DNA of 64,000 bases from Acidaminobacter sp. (GCF_030247605.1 NZ_JAOTSB010000003.1:1-64000); one strand, 5' to 3'; positions 37,346-46,475 are shown, numbered from the stretch's first letter. Notes: generated by a model from the sequence alone, not told the origin. A program made the numbers and translations.

Positions 37346-38437
37346 ATGACGGAGTGCGATATTCTTGTGTTGTCGGCATCCTTTGGTTGGGGCCACAACA
37401 GTGTTGCGGCTGCGATTTGTGAACACTTGAAGTTAGAGGATGACAGTCTGCAGGTGTGGACCAAAGATATTATGGATATTTTCGCGCCGAGGATCAAACC
37501 CTTCGGTACTGCTTTTTATAATAGGTTGACACGGAACAGCCCGAGTCTTTACAATGTCTTATACAATATCAAGCGGGATCACCCCAATAACTTTCTGGAT
37601 GAAATTATTTATGACAGATATTTAGATCGCTTTGGCGACTATTTGCTCGAGGTTAAGCCTAAACTTATAATTTCAACTTTTCCCCTTGGCTCAGGGTTCG
37701 TATCTCGTGCAAAGGATAAATTTGATATTCAGATCCCGTTGATTACCGCCATTACTGACGTCGTGGACAGCTGGGAATGGATTCACAACAATACAGACCT
37801 CTATTTTGTTCCGTGTAAGATAGTTGAAAACAGGTTAGTTGAAAAGGGAATTGACAGAGAAAAAATTCGAGTCACCGGAATTCCGGTCAGGCAGGATTTT
37901 CTCGTGAAGGAAAGCCACACTTCAGAGATGCGTGATCAACGGCAGATTCTGATTATGGGTGGCGCAATGAAGAAAATTACTTTGACCAAATCCATGCTGA
38001 TGCACTTTGAAAAAATGGAAAACACAAAAATTGTTGTTGTGACTGGGAATGATACTGAATTATATAAGAAATTGAACAGATATGGTCCATTCAAAAATAT
38101 CGAAGTAGTAGGATTTTCGAACGAGATCGCGAGCATTATGGAGGCATCTGATTTGGTAGTGACAAAACCAGGCGGAGCAACATTGTTTGAAGCAATCAAC
38201 AAGGGTGTTCCAGTTGTGCTGAAGCGTTCAAAAGTGGGTCAAGAAGAGGAAAATCTTAAATTTGTTGAGGAACATGGCTTGGGTGTATTGATTGAAGATG
38301 AGGACGACCTCGAAACCGTCATTGCCGGAATGATTTTTGATGACGAACGACTCGAGCAGGTTGAAAAGAATTTGGAAGAGCTTCGCGCAGAGTTTGATTC
38401 GGAGATGATTGGGAAATATATCCTTGAATTGCTATGA
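37346..38437 (+). CDS. Second MGDG-synthase/UgtP-type glycosyltransferase
   Basis: A 363-residue paralogue of the gene before it, 14 bases downstream. Motifs are SASFGWGHNSVAAAI, MGGAMKKITLTKS and TKPGGATLFEAINKGVPVV. It differs at the nucleotide-sugar loop, so it may use another sugar or extend the product of the first enzyme. The ATG at 37346 follows GAGGTG by nine bases; an in-frame start at 37319 would overlap the first gene. Confidence 0.82.
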   Translation: MTECDILVLSASFGWGHNSVAAAICEHLKLEDDSLQVWTKDIMDIFAPRIKPFGTAFYNRLTRNSPSLYNVLYNIKRDHPNNFLDEIIYDRYLDRFGDYLLEVKPKLIISTFPLGSGFVSRAKDKFDIQIPLITAITDVVDSWEWIHNNTDLYFVPCKIVENRLVEKGIDREKIRVTGIPVRQDFLVKESHTSEMRDQRQILIMGGAMKKITLTKSMLMHFEKMENTKIVVVTGNDTELYKKLNRYGPFKNIEVVGFSNEIASIMEASDLVVTKPGGATLFEAINKGVPVVLKRSKVGQEEENLKFVEEHGLGVLIEDEDDLETVIAGMIFDDERLEQVEKNLEELRAEFDSEMIGKYILELL

Positions 38438-38486
38438 CATTGTCCCCAATATTGCTTTATAAGAGCAGTTGAATGGAGGAAAAAAA

Positions 38487-39026
38487 GTGCAGATTGGCGA
38501 AAAGATCAAGACGCTAAGATTAAAGAATGAATTGACTCAAGAGGAATTGGCAAATAGGTGTGAATTGTCAAAAGGGTTTATCTCACAATTGGAGAGAGAT
38601 ATGACCTCGCCTTCCATTGCGAGTCTTGTGGATATATTGGAATGCCTGGGTACAGATCTAAATGAGTTTTTTAGCGAAAGCATAGAAGAAAAAATTGTCT
38701 TCACTCAGGCAGACTTTTTTGAGACAGAGGACAAGGACTTGGGGTACTTATTGAGCTGGATCGTTCCTAACGCTCAAAAGAACATGATGGAACCCATTTT
38801 GCTTGAAATTGAACCCGGGGGCTCTTTTGTTGAGGATGCGCCCCACCAGGGCGAGGAGTTTGGTTTTGTTATTCAGGGCGCTGTGACCGTAGTGGTGGGC
38901 GGCAAAAAATACAGGGCAAAAAAAGGTGAGACTTTCTATTATAAAACTCAATTTGAACATACTATCAAGAATCCCGGCAAGCTGCCGGCAAAAATTTTGA
39001 TGGTGGCAGCGCCTCCAAACTTTTAA
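38487..39026 (+). CDS. XRE-family regulator with C-terminal cupin
   Basis: A 179-residue regulator. The HTH is IGEKIKTLRLKNELTQEELANRCELSKGFISQLERD at the N-terminus; a cupin domain (about 105-178; ILLEIEPGGSF, HQGEEFGFVIQGAVTV, YKTQFEHTIKNPG) follows. Such XRE-cupin proteins often control amine or polyamine use (PuuR type); the ligand is unknown here. The GTG at 38487 has GGAGG seven bases upstream. It lies 49 bases after the second glycosyltransferase and may be its own unit. Confidence 0.85.
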   Translation: MQIGEKIKTLRLKNELTQEELANRCELSKGFISQLERDMTSPSIASLVDILECLGTDLNEFFSESIEEKIVFTQADFFETEDKDLGYLLSWIVPNAQKNMMEPILLEIEPGGSFVEDAPHQGEEFGFVIQGAVTVVVGGKKYRAKKGETFYYKTQFEHTIKNPGKLPAKILMVAAPPNF

Positions 39027-39046
39027 CAAAGACAAAAGCATTTTAT

Positions 39047-39074
39047 AAAGAGGTAGATCTTCACCTCTTTTTTT
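39047..39074 (+). terminator. Intrinsic terminator after XRE-cupin gene
   Basis: AAAGAGGT (39047-39054) pairs with ACCTCTTT (39063-39070) and runs into a seven-base T tract. Confidence 0.85.
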
Positions 39075-39181
39075 CATTTTGTAACCCGATGTGAAGAACT
39101 GTCGTGTATGATACAATAGGGTCATAAGAATGGCCTGCGGCAAAGCTGAAGCAACAGTACAACAAAAGGAGTTCAAGGTCC

Positions 39182-40537
39182 ATGAAGCGTGGAATTTTAT
39201 TTTTTCTGATAAGCATGGCGGCTTTATTGGCTCAAGGCTGCATGTTTGATGTGCAGAATGCGGATATTATGCGTCCGCCCAAATTAACAACCGAATTTGA
39301 AGAAGTCAAGACTTTGCTTGATGAGTTTTACGGAAGCGGTTTGAAGTTGATGAATCCGTCATCAGGCGTGCTGAGAGCGGCTATTCAATTCATCGATTTA
39401 AACAATGATCAGCAAGAGGAAGCCGTTGCATTTTTTAAAGATCAGAATGAGCAGAACGCGCTGAAAGTTGCCATACTTCAGAAAAACAGCAGTGGAGACG
39501 GATGGAGAATCTTGCCGACCATTGTGGGGATAGGTTATGATGTGGATCAGGTTGGATTTCCGGATCTGGACGGAGACGGCACAAAAGAAATTGTCGTGGG
39601 TTGGCTTGGAGGTTCCATGCTGAGCAAAGGACTGTCTGTCTATAAGTCAAATCTGCCAACAACAGAGGCTGATCAAGGGTTACAGCAATTTGAAGAGATT
39701 TTCAGGGAAGTTTACACCAATTTTCACATAGCAGATTTAGACATGGATGGGACAGATGAGCTCGTGACTTTTTTGCTGTCAAGACCGGACAATATGGCTG
39801 AAGCCAGTCTGTATATCCTTGATCAGGATGGTATGAAGAAACAGGACGAGGTCAGCCTGGCTAATGATGCCAATAGATATGAACGCATGATTTCAGGTTT
39901 GGTTGAAGACGGACGATATGGGATTGTCCTTGACGCATCCCTTAGTGGTGGCGCTTCCTTCTCTGAAGTTCTTGTCGAAAGAGAAGGAAAATTGATTCGC
40001 CGTTTTGGCACTTCCGGAGCGTCAAATAAATCACCGACTTATCGATTTGATTTCAGGCTGACTGAAGATGTTGACCGAGATGGATGGGTTGAAATACCAA
40101 CACTAATCAGCCCTGTGGGCTACGACCGCGTTGCGAAGAGAGACGTGCCGTGGATCACCCTGTGGAATCACTGGGACAGTGAAGGCAACATGGTCCCCGT
40201 TTTCAGGACGTATGATGATCAAAGTCTGGGGTTCAGGATTATGCTGCCTCAAAGCTGGGACAATACAGTGACGTTGACGCGCAATGATCAGGGGATTGCG
40301 TTTGCTGAAGTTCAGGAGGATGGCATTGAGCGCGTTAAGATTCTCGAAGTGATTGTGATCAAGCGTTCCGACGCCGAACAGGTGGATGCCCAGATGAAAT
40401 CACTCGGGTATTTTGAATTATCCAGAACTATGGATCACTTTTATTATGGGAAAACATTCTCGCACGATACTTTGACAATGACTGAATTTGGTATGACGGA
40501 GCAGCAGCTTGCTGACGCTTTTGCTGTTTTGAATTAA
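39182..40537 (+). CDS. FG-GAP/VCBS-like lipoprotein
   Basis: A 451-residue secreted lipoprotein. The signal peptide ends in a lipobox (LAQGC at about residues 17-21). Four similar loops, DLNNDQQEE, DLDGDGTKE, DLDMDGTDE and DVDRDGWVE, resemble the calcium-binding DxDxDG loops of FG-GAP or VCBS beta-propellers. The last third is a different, unnamed domain. AAGGAG lies upstream of the ATG. It precedes the response regulator by 47 bases on the same strand, so it may be a ligand or envelope sensor for that two-component system. No named family recognised. Confidence 0.7.
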   Translation: MKRGILFFLISMAALLAQGCMFDVQNADIMRPPKLTTEFEEVKTLLDEFYGSGLKLMNPSSGVLRAAIQFIDLNNDQQEEAVAFFKDQNEQNALKVAILQKNSSGDGWRILPTIVGIGYDVDQVGFPDLDGDGTKEIVVGWLGGSMLSKGLSVYKSNLPTTEADQGLQQFEEIFREVYTNFHIADLDMDGTDELVTFLLSRPDNMAEASLYILDQDGMKKQDEVSLANDANRYERMISGLVEDGRYGIVLDASLSGGASFSEVLVEREGKLIRRFGTSGASNKSPTYRFDFRLTEDVDRDGWVEIPTLISPVGYDRVAKRDVPWITLWNHWDSEGNMVPVFRTYDDQSLGFRIMLPQSWDNTVTLTRNDQGIAFAEVQEDGIERVKILEVIVIKRSDAEQVDAQMKSLGYFELSRTMDHFYYGKTFSHDTLTMTEFGMTEQQLADAFAVLN

Positions 40538-40584
40538 ATAATTCACCTCAATAGGTGCAATCACAAGGAGACAGGAGGCGCAAT

Positions 40585-41274
40585 ATGGGCAATATATTGG
40601 TATTGGAAGATCAACCGGATATTAGGGAATTTGTTGTCATAAATATAAAGAGATACGGCTATCAGGTATTTGAGGCGGGAACAGGTGAAGAAGCTCTTGA
40701 AATTGTCTCGAAAGTCAAAATTGACATTGCCGTTCTCGATGTTATGCTGCCAGGCATGGATGGTTTCGAAGTTTGCAAACGGATCAGGGAAACCAATAAA
40801 TATATGGGGATCATTATGCTGACGGCAAAATCCATGGAGACAGACAAGATCCAGGGACTGCTTAACGGTGCGGATGATTATATGGTCAAGCCATTCAGCC
40901 CCAAAGAGTTGGTGGCAAGGGTCGACTCTCTTTTCAGGCGGGTAAAATTGCTGAAAGAGGACAATAGCGAACGCTATAACGTAAAGCCGTTTGTCATAGA
41001 CTTCGAAAATCGTCAGATTTACAAGAATGATGTCGAAATCGATTTAACGCAGCTTGAATTTGCTATTGTAGCCACTTTGGTGAAAAATGAAGGAAAGCCA
41101 TTAAGTCGTGAATACATCCTGGATCACGTCTGGGGTGAAAATTTCTTTGGAAGTTACAAAATTGTGGACGTCAACATCAGAAGGCTGCGACAGAAGCTGG
41201 AAGAGGATCCTTCTAATCCTGAATTTATCATGACTGTATGGGGACTTGGATATAAATGGAAGAAGGCGGAGTGA
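40585..41274 (+). CDS. OmpR/PhoB-type response regulator
   Basis: A 229-residue regulator. The receiver domain has the phosphoacceptor D52 in VLDVMLPGMDG and KPFSPKEL at the switch lysine. The C-terminal winged helix (about 130-226) ends in VWGLGYKWKK, typical of OmpR-family trans-reg domains. AGGAGG precedes the ATG at 40585; an in-frame upstream start lacks one. It is followed by its kinase three bases later. Confidence 0.92.
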   Translation: MGNILVLEDQPDIREFVVINIKRYGYQVFEAGTGEEALEIVSKVKIDIAVLDVMLPGMDGFEVCKRIRETNKYMGIIMLTAKSMETDKIQGLLNGADDYMVKPFSPKELVARVDSLFRRVKLLKEDNSERYNVKPFVIDFENRQIYKNDVEIDLTQLEFAIVATLVKNEGKPLSREYILDHVWGENFFGSYKIVDVNIRRLRQKLEEDPSNPEFIMTVWGLGYKWKKAE

Positions 41275-41277
41275 TCC

Positions 41278-42669
41278 ATGCAAGGAATCAAAAAGCGCTG
41301 GGTCAGAACCTATCTCTTAATTGTCATGGGGGTTGCACTGGTGGTGTTGTTGGCATTTTTGCTGACCGTGCGCAGTTTCTATTACAATTATGTCTATAGA
41401 GGTCTCGAAAACTATTTGTCGGTCACGACTGGATTTTACGAAAAATACCTGCAGCAAAACCAATATTCTTTTGATGAAGTCGCTCAGCTGATCGTCAGAG
41501 ATTTTGAATCAGGTGAGCTTGTGGAGCTTCAGGTGCTTGACCTTGAAGGTGTGATCCATTATTCATCTGCAGGGTATATTCCGGATCGTCCTGTGACAAC
41601 GGAGGACTATGCGGAAGCCATGAACGGTGAGCCGTCAAAGTGGATTGGTAGGAATCCCGATACTGGCGAACGCCTTATGGCGATTACGGGTACAATTCGC
41701 GAAGAGGAAGGAAGCGCGATTGCAGCGATTCGATATGTCTCGTCTTTGACTTACGCGGATGCCATGATCTACAGAGCTGGCGTCTATTCTCTCTTTGCGG
41801 TGGTCGTCATACTGATTCTAATGCTTATTACGTCTGAGAGTTTCAGCAGGTCTATTCTGACACCTATTCGAAACATTATCAGAGTTTCAAAGAGAATGGC
41901 AGAAGGGGATTTGTCAGAGCGGATCCCTTATCATTATAAAGATGAAATCGGAGAGCTGTGCGAGACTATAAACTATATGGCTGATCAGCTTCAAAAATCC
42001 GAGGCTATGAAAAATGAATTCATCTCGTCGATCTCACATGAAATCCGAACGCCTTTGACTGCTATCACAGGTTGGGGAGAAACGATTCTGACAGGCGGGT
42101 TTGAGGACATGTCACAGGTTGAGCGTGGTTTAAACGTCATCATGAGAGAGACGGACCGCCTGTCGGCTATGGTGACGGAGCTGCTTGATTTTTCCAGGAT
42201 CGAAAGCGGGCGCTTTACACTTTATCTTGAGGTGTTTAGACTGGATCAGGAACTCGTAGAAATAATTGATATGTATAAACCGAGAGCGGAAAAAGAAGGC
42301 GTTCAATTGAGCTTCTCACTGAAGTCAGATGAGGTTTATCTTGAGGGCGACAGCAACCGTTTGAGACAAGTAGTCATCAATCTGCTGGATAATGCCATCA
42401 AATTTACGCCACCGGATAAGCGGGTTGAAGTCTCTCTTGAGGAACTCTCGGAAGAAATCGTCATTACTATCTCTGATCAGGGTATTGGGATGAATAAAGA
42501 GGAGCTTCGCCATGCCAAGGATAAATTCTACAAGGGCGCGAGTAAAAAATCAGGCAGTGGTTTGGGACTTGCGATCTGTGATGAAATCGTAGAGCTTCAC
42601 GGCGGAAAGATGACGCTGGAAAGCGCGCCTGGCAAAGGGACGACCGTGAAGGTACGACTAAGGCGGTGA
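41278..42669 (+). CDS. Sensor histidine kinase
   Basis: A 463-residue membrane kinase. The first membrane segment is residues 11-30, then an external domain of about 130 residues, a second segment at about 169-186, HAMP (about 187-240), HisKA with the phosphoacceptor H254 in SSISHEIRTPL, and a HATPase with NLLDNAIKFT, DQGIGM and SGLGLAICDEI. The external domain is PAS/Cache-sized and unnamed. It partners the response regulator just upstream. Confidence 0.92.
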   Translation: MQGIKKRWVRTYLLIVMGVALVVLLAFLLTVRSFYYNYVYRGLENYLSVTTGFYEKYLQQNQYSFDEVAQLIVRDFESGELVELQVLDLEGVIHYSSAGYIPDRPVTTEDYAEAMNGEPSKWIGRNPDTGERLMAITGTIREEEGSAIAAIRYVSSLTYADAMIYRAGVYSLFAVVVILILMLITSESFSRSILTPIRNIIRVSKRMAEGDLSERIPYHYKDEIGELCETINYMADQLQKSEAMKNEFISSISHEIRTPLTAITGWGETILTGGFEDMSQVERGLNVIMRETDRLSAMVTELLDFSRIESGRFTLYLEVFRLDQELVEIIDMYKPRAEKEGVQLSFSLKSDEVYLEGDSNRLRQVVINLLDNAIKFTPPDKRVEVSLEELSEEIVITISDQGIGMNKEELRHAKDKFYKGASKKSGSGLGLAICDEIVELHGGKMTLESAPGKGTTVKVRLRR

Positions 42670-42802
42670 GATTTACTGGTTTTCAAGCCTTTGAGTGGAG
42701 GTCGAACCCGGCATACGGCCCTGAATGTTAATCAATTTGAAAGACTCTCTTCATGGATTTATTGTATAATGGAGCTATCATCCGGTGAAAGGGGGGAGCC
42801 TT

Positions 42803-43252
42803 ATGACAACGCGAACAGCAAGACCAATAAGACGAATTGAAGCGTTTTTGCTGGAACTATTGACCTGGGGCTCCGTTGTCTACGCCTTTGACCGCATCAT
42901 GGACCGTTCGTTGTGGATCTCGGGCTTTTGGCTCGGTATATTGGTGATGACCGGGCTCAATTTCTACTTAATGACGAAAGCGACGACACTGGGCAAGTAT
43001 ATTCTGGATATGAAGATTATCGATCGCAGGACTGGAAGGGATCTTACTTTTGTGAGGATGCTGCTTCGGGAAACCATCGGCAAAGCTGCTTCTGCTCTGA
43101 TCCTGATGATTGGATTTATTTGGATCATCATTGACAACGAAACCGCTGGATGGCACGACAAGCTGTTTCATTCTCAGGTGGTGGAAATGGTTCAAATCAA
43201 GCGCGTGGCTCGTCGAAGCCCGGATGATGACGAATTTTTTGTTAGGGGATAA
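42803..43252 (+). CDS. RDD family membrane protein
   Basis: A 149-residue RDD protein with about three membrane segments. The family pattern is clear in TKATTLGKYILDMKIIDRRTGRDLTFVRMLLRE and ETAGWHDKLFHSQVV. The start at 42803 follows AAGGGGGG. Function of small RDD proteins is uncertain; transport or envelope roles have been proposed for some. It is probably a separate unit 133 bases after the kinase, with a TATAAT at 42764-42769. Confidence 0.82.
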   Translation: MTTRTARPIRRIEAFLLELLTWGSVVYAFDRIMDRSLWISGFWLGILVMTGLNFYLMTKATTLGKYILDMKIIDRRTGRDLTFVRMLLRETIGKAASALILMIGFIWIIIDNETAGWHDKLFHSQVVEMVQIKRVARRSPDDDEFFVRG

Positions 43253-43253
43253 A

Positions 43254-43307
43254 AAATCCGCCTCGCGACAGACTGATTTCGGTCTTGCGAAGCGGATTTG
43301 TTTTTTT
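43254..43307 (+). terminator. Intrinsic terminator after the RDD gene
   Basis: AAATCCGC (43254-43261) pairs with GCGGATTT (43292-43299), extended by inner TCGC/GCGA and AGAC/GTCT pairings, then GTTTTTTT. It lies against the end of the convergent lplA gene. Confidence 0.85.
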
Positions 43308-44300
43308 CTAAAGTGAGATTTCCAGCAGATCCTCCACCGTGATGTTGGTGAAGTAGTCTTCTCCAATGGCGAACTGCTCATAGATTTTTCTAAGGGCGGT
43401 TAAATCATGAGGCTGTCCGGTCAGGGCATTCTCGATATCCACTATATCAAGACGACTGAAAAAATCTCCGAAAATTCGGGCGTGCTGAATGATGCCGCGC
43501 TGGACATCAAGATGGAGTTCCACCAAGCCGCCGGCAAACTTTTTCTCTTTTTGAAAGCTGTAATTTGGTGATTTGCCAAAATTCCATGGCCATGTGCCAT
43601 ACTTTTCTTCCACTAATTTCTCAATGGCAGAAATATCCTGTGCGCTCCAGGGGTGGATTGCCTCGGCGCCAAAGCGCTGCATGACATGGGACTGAATCAG
43701 GTCTTGAAATTTGTCCAGATCCATAGGCGGATCCAAGTGCTTGAGATGTTCCTGGATGTTGGTGACGCGGCTGACAACGGACTGGATGCTCTTGCCTTCA
43801 AACTTGCTGGCTCGCGGCTTCAGCGCTTTCGAGAGGTCAGCTATTTCGGAGGTGAATAAGAGTGTGCCGTGGTGGAGGGTTCGGTCATGGTACTTGTACT
43901 GAGCGTTGCCTGAGAATTTCTTGCCCTCAATAGTCAAATCATTGCGTCCTGAAAACTCGGCATTGACGCCCAGGGACTGGAGGACTTCGAGGATAGGTTC
44001 GGTAAAGCCTCTAAAATCACTGAAACTTTTTCCGGAATCAGTTTTAATAAAAGTAAAATTGAGATTGCCAAAGTCATGGAAGACGGCGCCGCCGCCTGAA
44101 AGTCGTCGCACGACAGGGATCTGGTTTTCCTGTACATAATCTACATTGATTTCCGCCATAGTATTCTGGTTCTTGCCAACTATGATGGAAGGCCCGTTGC
44201 GCCATAGCATGAAGCAGTCCTCTCGGAATCCGTTCATAATGTATTCTTCAGCTGCTAGATTAAAATGCGGATCGGTGAAGGGGTTGATAAAGATTAACAT
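43308..44300 (-). CDS. lplA: Lipoate-protein ligase A
   Basis: A 330-residue ligase that attaches lipoate to acceptor proteins by way of lipoyl-AMP. Family marks are RRLSGGGAVFHDFGNLNFTF, GKKFSGNAQYKYHDRTLHHGTLLF (catalytic lysine region) and the C-terminal accessory domain. The start at 44300 follows AAGGAG by nine bases; an in-frame ATG at 44375 lacks one. It is divergent from the gcv operon, whose GcvH needs lipoate, which makes functional linkage likely. Confidence 0.92.
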   Translation of the reverse strand: MLIFINPFTDPHFNLAAEEYIMNGFREDCFMLWRNGPSIIVGKNQNTMAEINVDYVQENQIPVVRRLSGGGAVFHDFGNLNFTFIKTDSGKSFSDFRGFTEPILEVLQSLGVNAEFSGRNDLTIEGKKFSGNAQYKYHDRTLHHGTLLFTSEIADLSKALKPRASKFEGKSIQSVVSRVTNIQEHLKHLDPPMDLDKFQDLIQSHVMQRFGAEAIHPWSAQDISAIEKLVEEKYGTWPWNFGKSPNYSFQKEKKFAGGLVELHLDVQRGIIQHARIFGDFFSRLDIVDIENALTGQPHDLTALRKIYEQFAIGEDYFTNITVEDLLEISL

Positions 44301-44494
44301 ACTTTGAGTCTCCTTTCCACTTCCGTGAATGAGATCATAATAGCCGTTATTTGACATGTCGTCAAGACGAGACAATTTGGCAAATTATGACGAGTTTGAA
44401 TCTGGGAGGGTGTGAATCTGTCGGTCGGAAATCACGCAAATATCGCATTAATTTGTAGAAAATTGACAGAATTGAATGATAAGTAAAATAACAG
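44301..44494. other. Spacer between lplA and the gcv promoter
   Basis: No gene is seen. A TTGACA (44463-44468) lies just upstream of the main gcv promoter but has only a weak -10 at the right distance. The minus-strand promoter of lplA is not clear. Confidence 0.4.
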
Positions 44495-44523
44495 TTGTCC
44501 AAAGTCTTAGGATGATGTATAGT
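44495..44523 (+). promoter_or_regulatory. Candidate sigma-A promoter of the gcv operon
   Basis: TTGTCC (44495-44500), 17 bases, TATAGT (44518-44523). Transcription from about 44530 would include the whole tandem glycine riboswitch. Confidence 0.65.
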
Positions 44524-44570
44524 CTTTATAGATTATGAATTCAGTATTAGTTAAATATTTTCTAGATGAT

Positions 44571-44746
44571 TGAAGTCTGAGATCATTCCGCAGTGTTTTG
44601 CTGACGGGGTAGCCGAAGGAGAAATGGGATCGTCCGCCAGATGATGTCAAAAACTCTCAGGCAAAAGGAAGGCTTCAGGATAGGTCTCTGAAAAGCCGCA
44701 AAAAGCGGCGCCGAAGGAGTAAAGCTCTCAGGCAAATCAACAGAGA
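44571..44746 (+). ncRNA. Tandem glycine riboswitch controlling gcvT operon
   Basis: Two glycine aptamers in series. Aptamer 1 spans 44571-44677 with a P1 of TGAAGTCT (44571-44578) and AGGCTTCA (44670-44677) and the core GCCGAAGGAG...AACTCTCAGGCAAAAGGA. A short linker leads to aptamer 2 (44685-44746), P1 TCTCTG (44685-44690) with CAGAGA (44741-44746) and the core GCCGAAGGAG...GCTCTCAGGCAAAT. The 3' strand of the second P1 overlaps the start of the terminator stem, so glycine binding should disfavour termination and turn the operon on. Confidence 0.95.
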
Positions 44747-44784
44747 ACGCAACACGGGCAAACCCTGTCGTTGCGTTCTTTTTT
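44744..44784 (+). terminator. Riboswitch terminator before gcvT
   Basis: AGAACGCAAC (44744-44753) pairs with GTTGCGTTCT (44770-44779), with an inner ACGGG/CCTGT pairing, then a T-run (44779-44784). It shares 44744-44746 with the P1 of aptamer 2, giving a mutually exclusive glycine-on switch. Confidence 0.9.
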
Positions 44785-44886
44785 ATTGTCATTTTCTTCA
44801 CAAAAAAATGCGGCAGGTTATTGTGTTAGTCTTACTTAAATTGGGTACAAATTAGTCAGTCCACGATTAATGGGAGGGATGTAACA

Positions 44887-45990
44887 ATGTCAGAGCTCAA
44901 GAGAACCTCGCTGTATGAATCACATCTTAAAGCGGGCGGGAAGATCGTCGAATTTGCCGGCTGGGAGATGCCAATACAGTATGAAGGCCTCGTAGTGGAG
45001 CACGAAGCGGTCAGAAACAAAGTCGGTCTTTTTGATGTATCTCACATGGGCGAAGTTTCCGTCAAAGGAAAGGACGCTGAGAAGTTCGTCAACAACCTGG
45101 TCACCAATGATGTCTCGCTGCTCAACCCTAATCAGATCGCTTATGCCATGATGTGCAACGAAAATGGCGGTGTTGTGGATGATCTTCTGAACTACAAATA
45201 TTCAGAAGACCATTATTTCCTCGTCATCAACGCTTCCAACGTCGACAAAGACTTTGCCTGGATGCAGAAGCAGGCTGCGGGTTTTGACGTAGAGCTTGTC
45301 AACTTGTCAGACGGCATGAGTGAAATTGCTGTTCAAGGTCCAAATGCTCAGGCGCTTCTTCAGCGTTTGACAGACACCAATCTCGACGAAATTGCATTTT
45401 TCTACTTTAAAGACGGCGTTAAAGTCTGTGGTCTTGACACTATTGTATCTCGTACCGGTTACACGGGCGAAGATGGTTTCGAAGTCTATCTGAGCCATGA
45501 AGCTGCTCCGGTTGTCTGGGAAGCGCTTCTCAAAGAAGGTCAGGATCTTGGCGTTAAGCCAGCTGGTCTCGGCTGCCGCGACACACTCCGCTTTGAAGCT
45601 GGACTTCCGCTCTATGGCAATGAATTTGACGACAACATCAGCCCGCTTGAGGCAGGCTTGGGGTTCTTTGTCAAGCTGGACTCGCCTTTCATTGGCAGTG
45701 ATGTTCTCGTCAAGCAGAAGGCTGAAGGATTAGCGCGCAAAACTGTAGGGCTTGAAATGGTTGACAGAGGCGTTCCGCGCCACGGCTATGAAGTCGCTGT
45801 CAATGGCGAAGTCATTGGACATATCGCAACAGGCTATACTTCCCCAACCCTTGGAAGAACCATAGCAAATGCTTTGATCGACGCGAAGTACTCAGAGATG
45901 GGCACTGAAGTGGATGTCCTCATCCGCGGAAAAGCTGCTAAAGCAAAAGTTGTAAGCAAGCGTTTCTACACTAAACAATATAAAAAATAA
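44887..45990 (+). CDS. gcvT: Aminomethyltransferase, glycine cleavage T protein
   Basis: A 367-residue tetrahydrofolate-dependent enzyme that releases ammonia and forms methylene-THF from the aminomethyl group on GcvH. Family segments include GWEMPIQYEG, FDVSHMGEV and the C-terminal GHIATGYTSPTLGRTIA. Length is normal. GGGAGG precedes the ATG. First gene of the gcv operon after the glycine riboswitch. Confidence 0.96.
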   Translation: MSELKRTSLYESHLKAGGKIVEFAGWEMPIQYEGLVVEHEAVRNKVGLFDVSHMGEVSVKGKDAEKFVNNLVTNDVSLLNPNQIAYAMMCNENGGVVDDLLNYKYSEDHYFLVINASNVDKDFAWMQKQAAGFDVELVNLSDGMSEIAVQGPNAQALLQRLTDTNLDEIAFFYFKDGVKVCGLDTIVSRTGYTGEDGFEVYLSHEAAPVVWEALLKEGQDLGVKPAGLGCRDTLRFEAGLPLYGNEFDDNISPLEAGLGFFVKLDSPFIGSDVLVKQKAEGLARKTVGLEMVDRGVPRHGYEVAVNGEVIGHIATGYTSPTLGRTIANALIDAKYSEMGTEVDVLIRGKAAKAKVVSKRFYTKQYKK

Positions 45991-46018
45991 AAAACATAAT
46001 TAGACGGAGGGATTTTTG

Positions 46019-46396
46019 ATGAATGTTGTAAAAGGACTGTACTATTCTGAAGATCACGAGTGGGTAAAAGTAGAAGGCGGCAAGGCTAAAGTTGGCGTTT
46101 CTGATCATGCGGCACACCAATTGGGCGACATTGTTTACCTCGAACTGCCAGAAGTAGGTGCAGAACTCAGCGCAGGTGATGTTTTCGGCGTCATCGAATC
46201 CGTTAAAGCGGCTTCTGATTCTTATTCCCCTGTTTCCGGCGTTGTTACTGCTGTCAACGAAGAGCTCGCTGACGGACCGGAAGCCATCAACTCTGATCCA
46301 TATGAGAGCTGGATTTTCGAACTTGAACTCAGCGACGCGTCTGAGCTTGAAGGCTTGATGACAGCTGAGGCTTACGAAGCGTTTATCGCTGAATAA
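46019..46396 (+). CDS. gcvH: Glycine cleavage H protein
   Basis: A 125-residue lipoyl carrier that shuttles the aminomethyl group between GcvP and GcvT. The lipoylated lysine is K63 in [11 protein letters not shown]. Length and fold are typical. The ATG at 46019 has GGAGG eight bases upstream; an adjacent TTG would add one residue. It sits 28 bases after gcvT. LplA, encoded divergently, is the likely modifying enzyme. Confidence 0.96.
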   Translation: MNVVKGLYYSEDHEWVKVEGGKAKVGVSDHAAHQLGDIVYLELPEVGAELSAGDVFGVIESVKAASDSYSPVSGVVTAVNEELADGPEAINSDPYESWIFELELSDASELEGLMTAEAYEAFIAE

Positions 46397-46438
46397 TCGT
46401 TGATAACGTATTAAGCCGCGTTGTTTGAGCGAGTAAAA

Positions 46439-46475
46439 AGCGACACGAATTCTTCGGGATTCGTGTCCGCTTGTC
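46439..46475 (+). promoter_or_regulatory. UUCG-capped hairpin between gcvH and gcvPA
   Basis: AGCGACACGAATTC (46439-46452 region), TTCG loop, GGATTCGTGTC-CGCT. About eleven pairs including one wobble, with a C(UUCG)G tetraloop and no T-run. A second small hairpin GCTTCT/GAGAAGC lies at about 46492-46506. It is more likely an mRNA processing or stability element than a terminator. The 158-base gap is long for this operon. Confidence 0.6.

Noticed and set aside
44583..44801. 72-codon minus-strand open frame over the gcv leader
   Set aside because: It overlaps the glycine riboswitch and terminator, which explain the sequence; no ribosome site.
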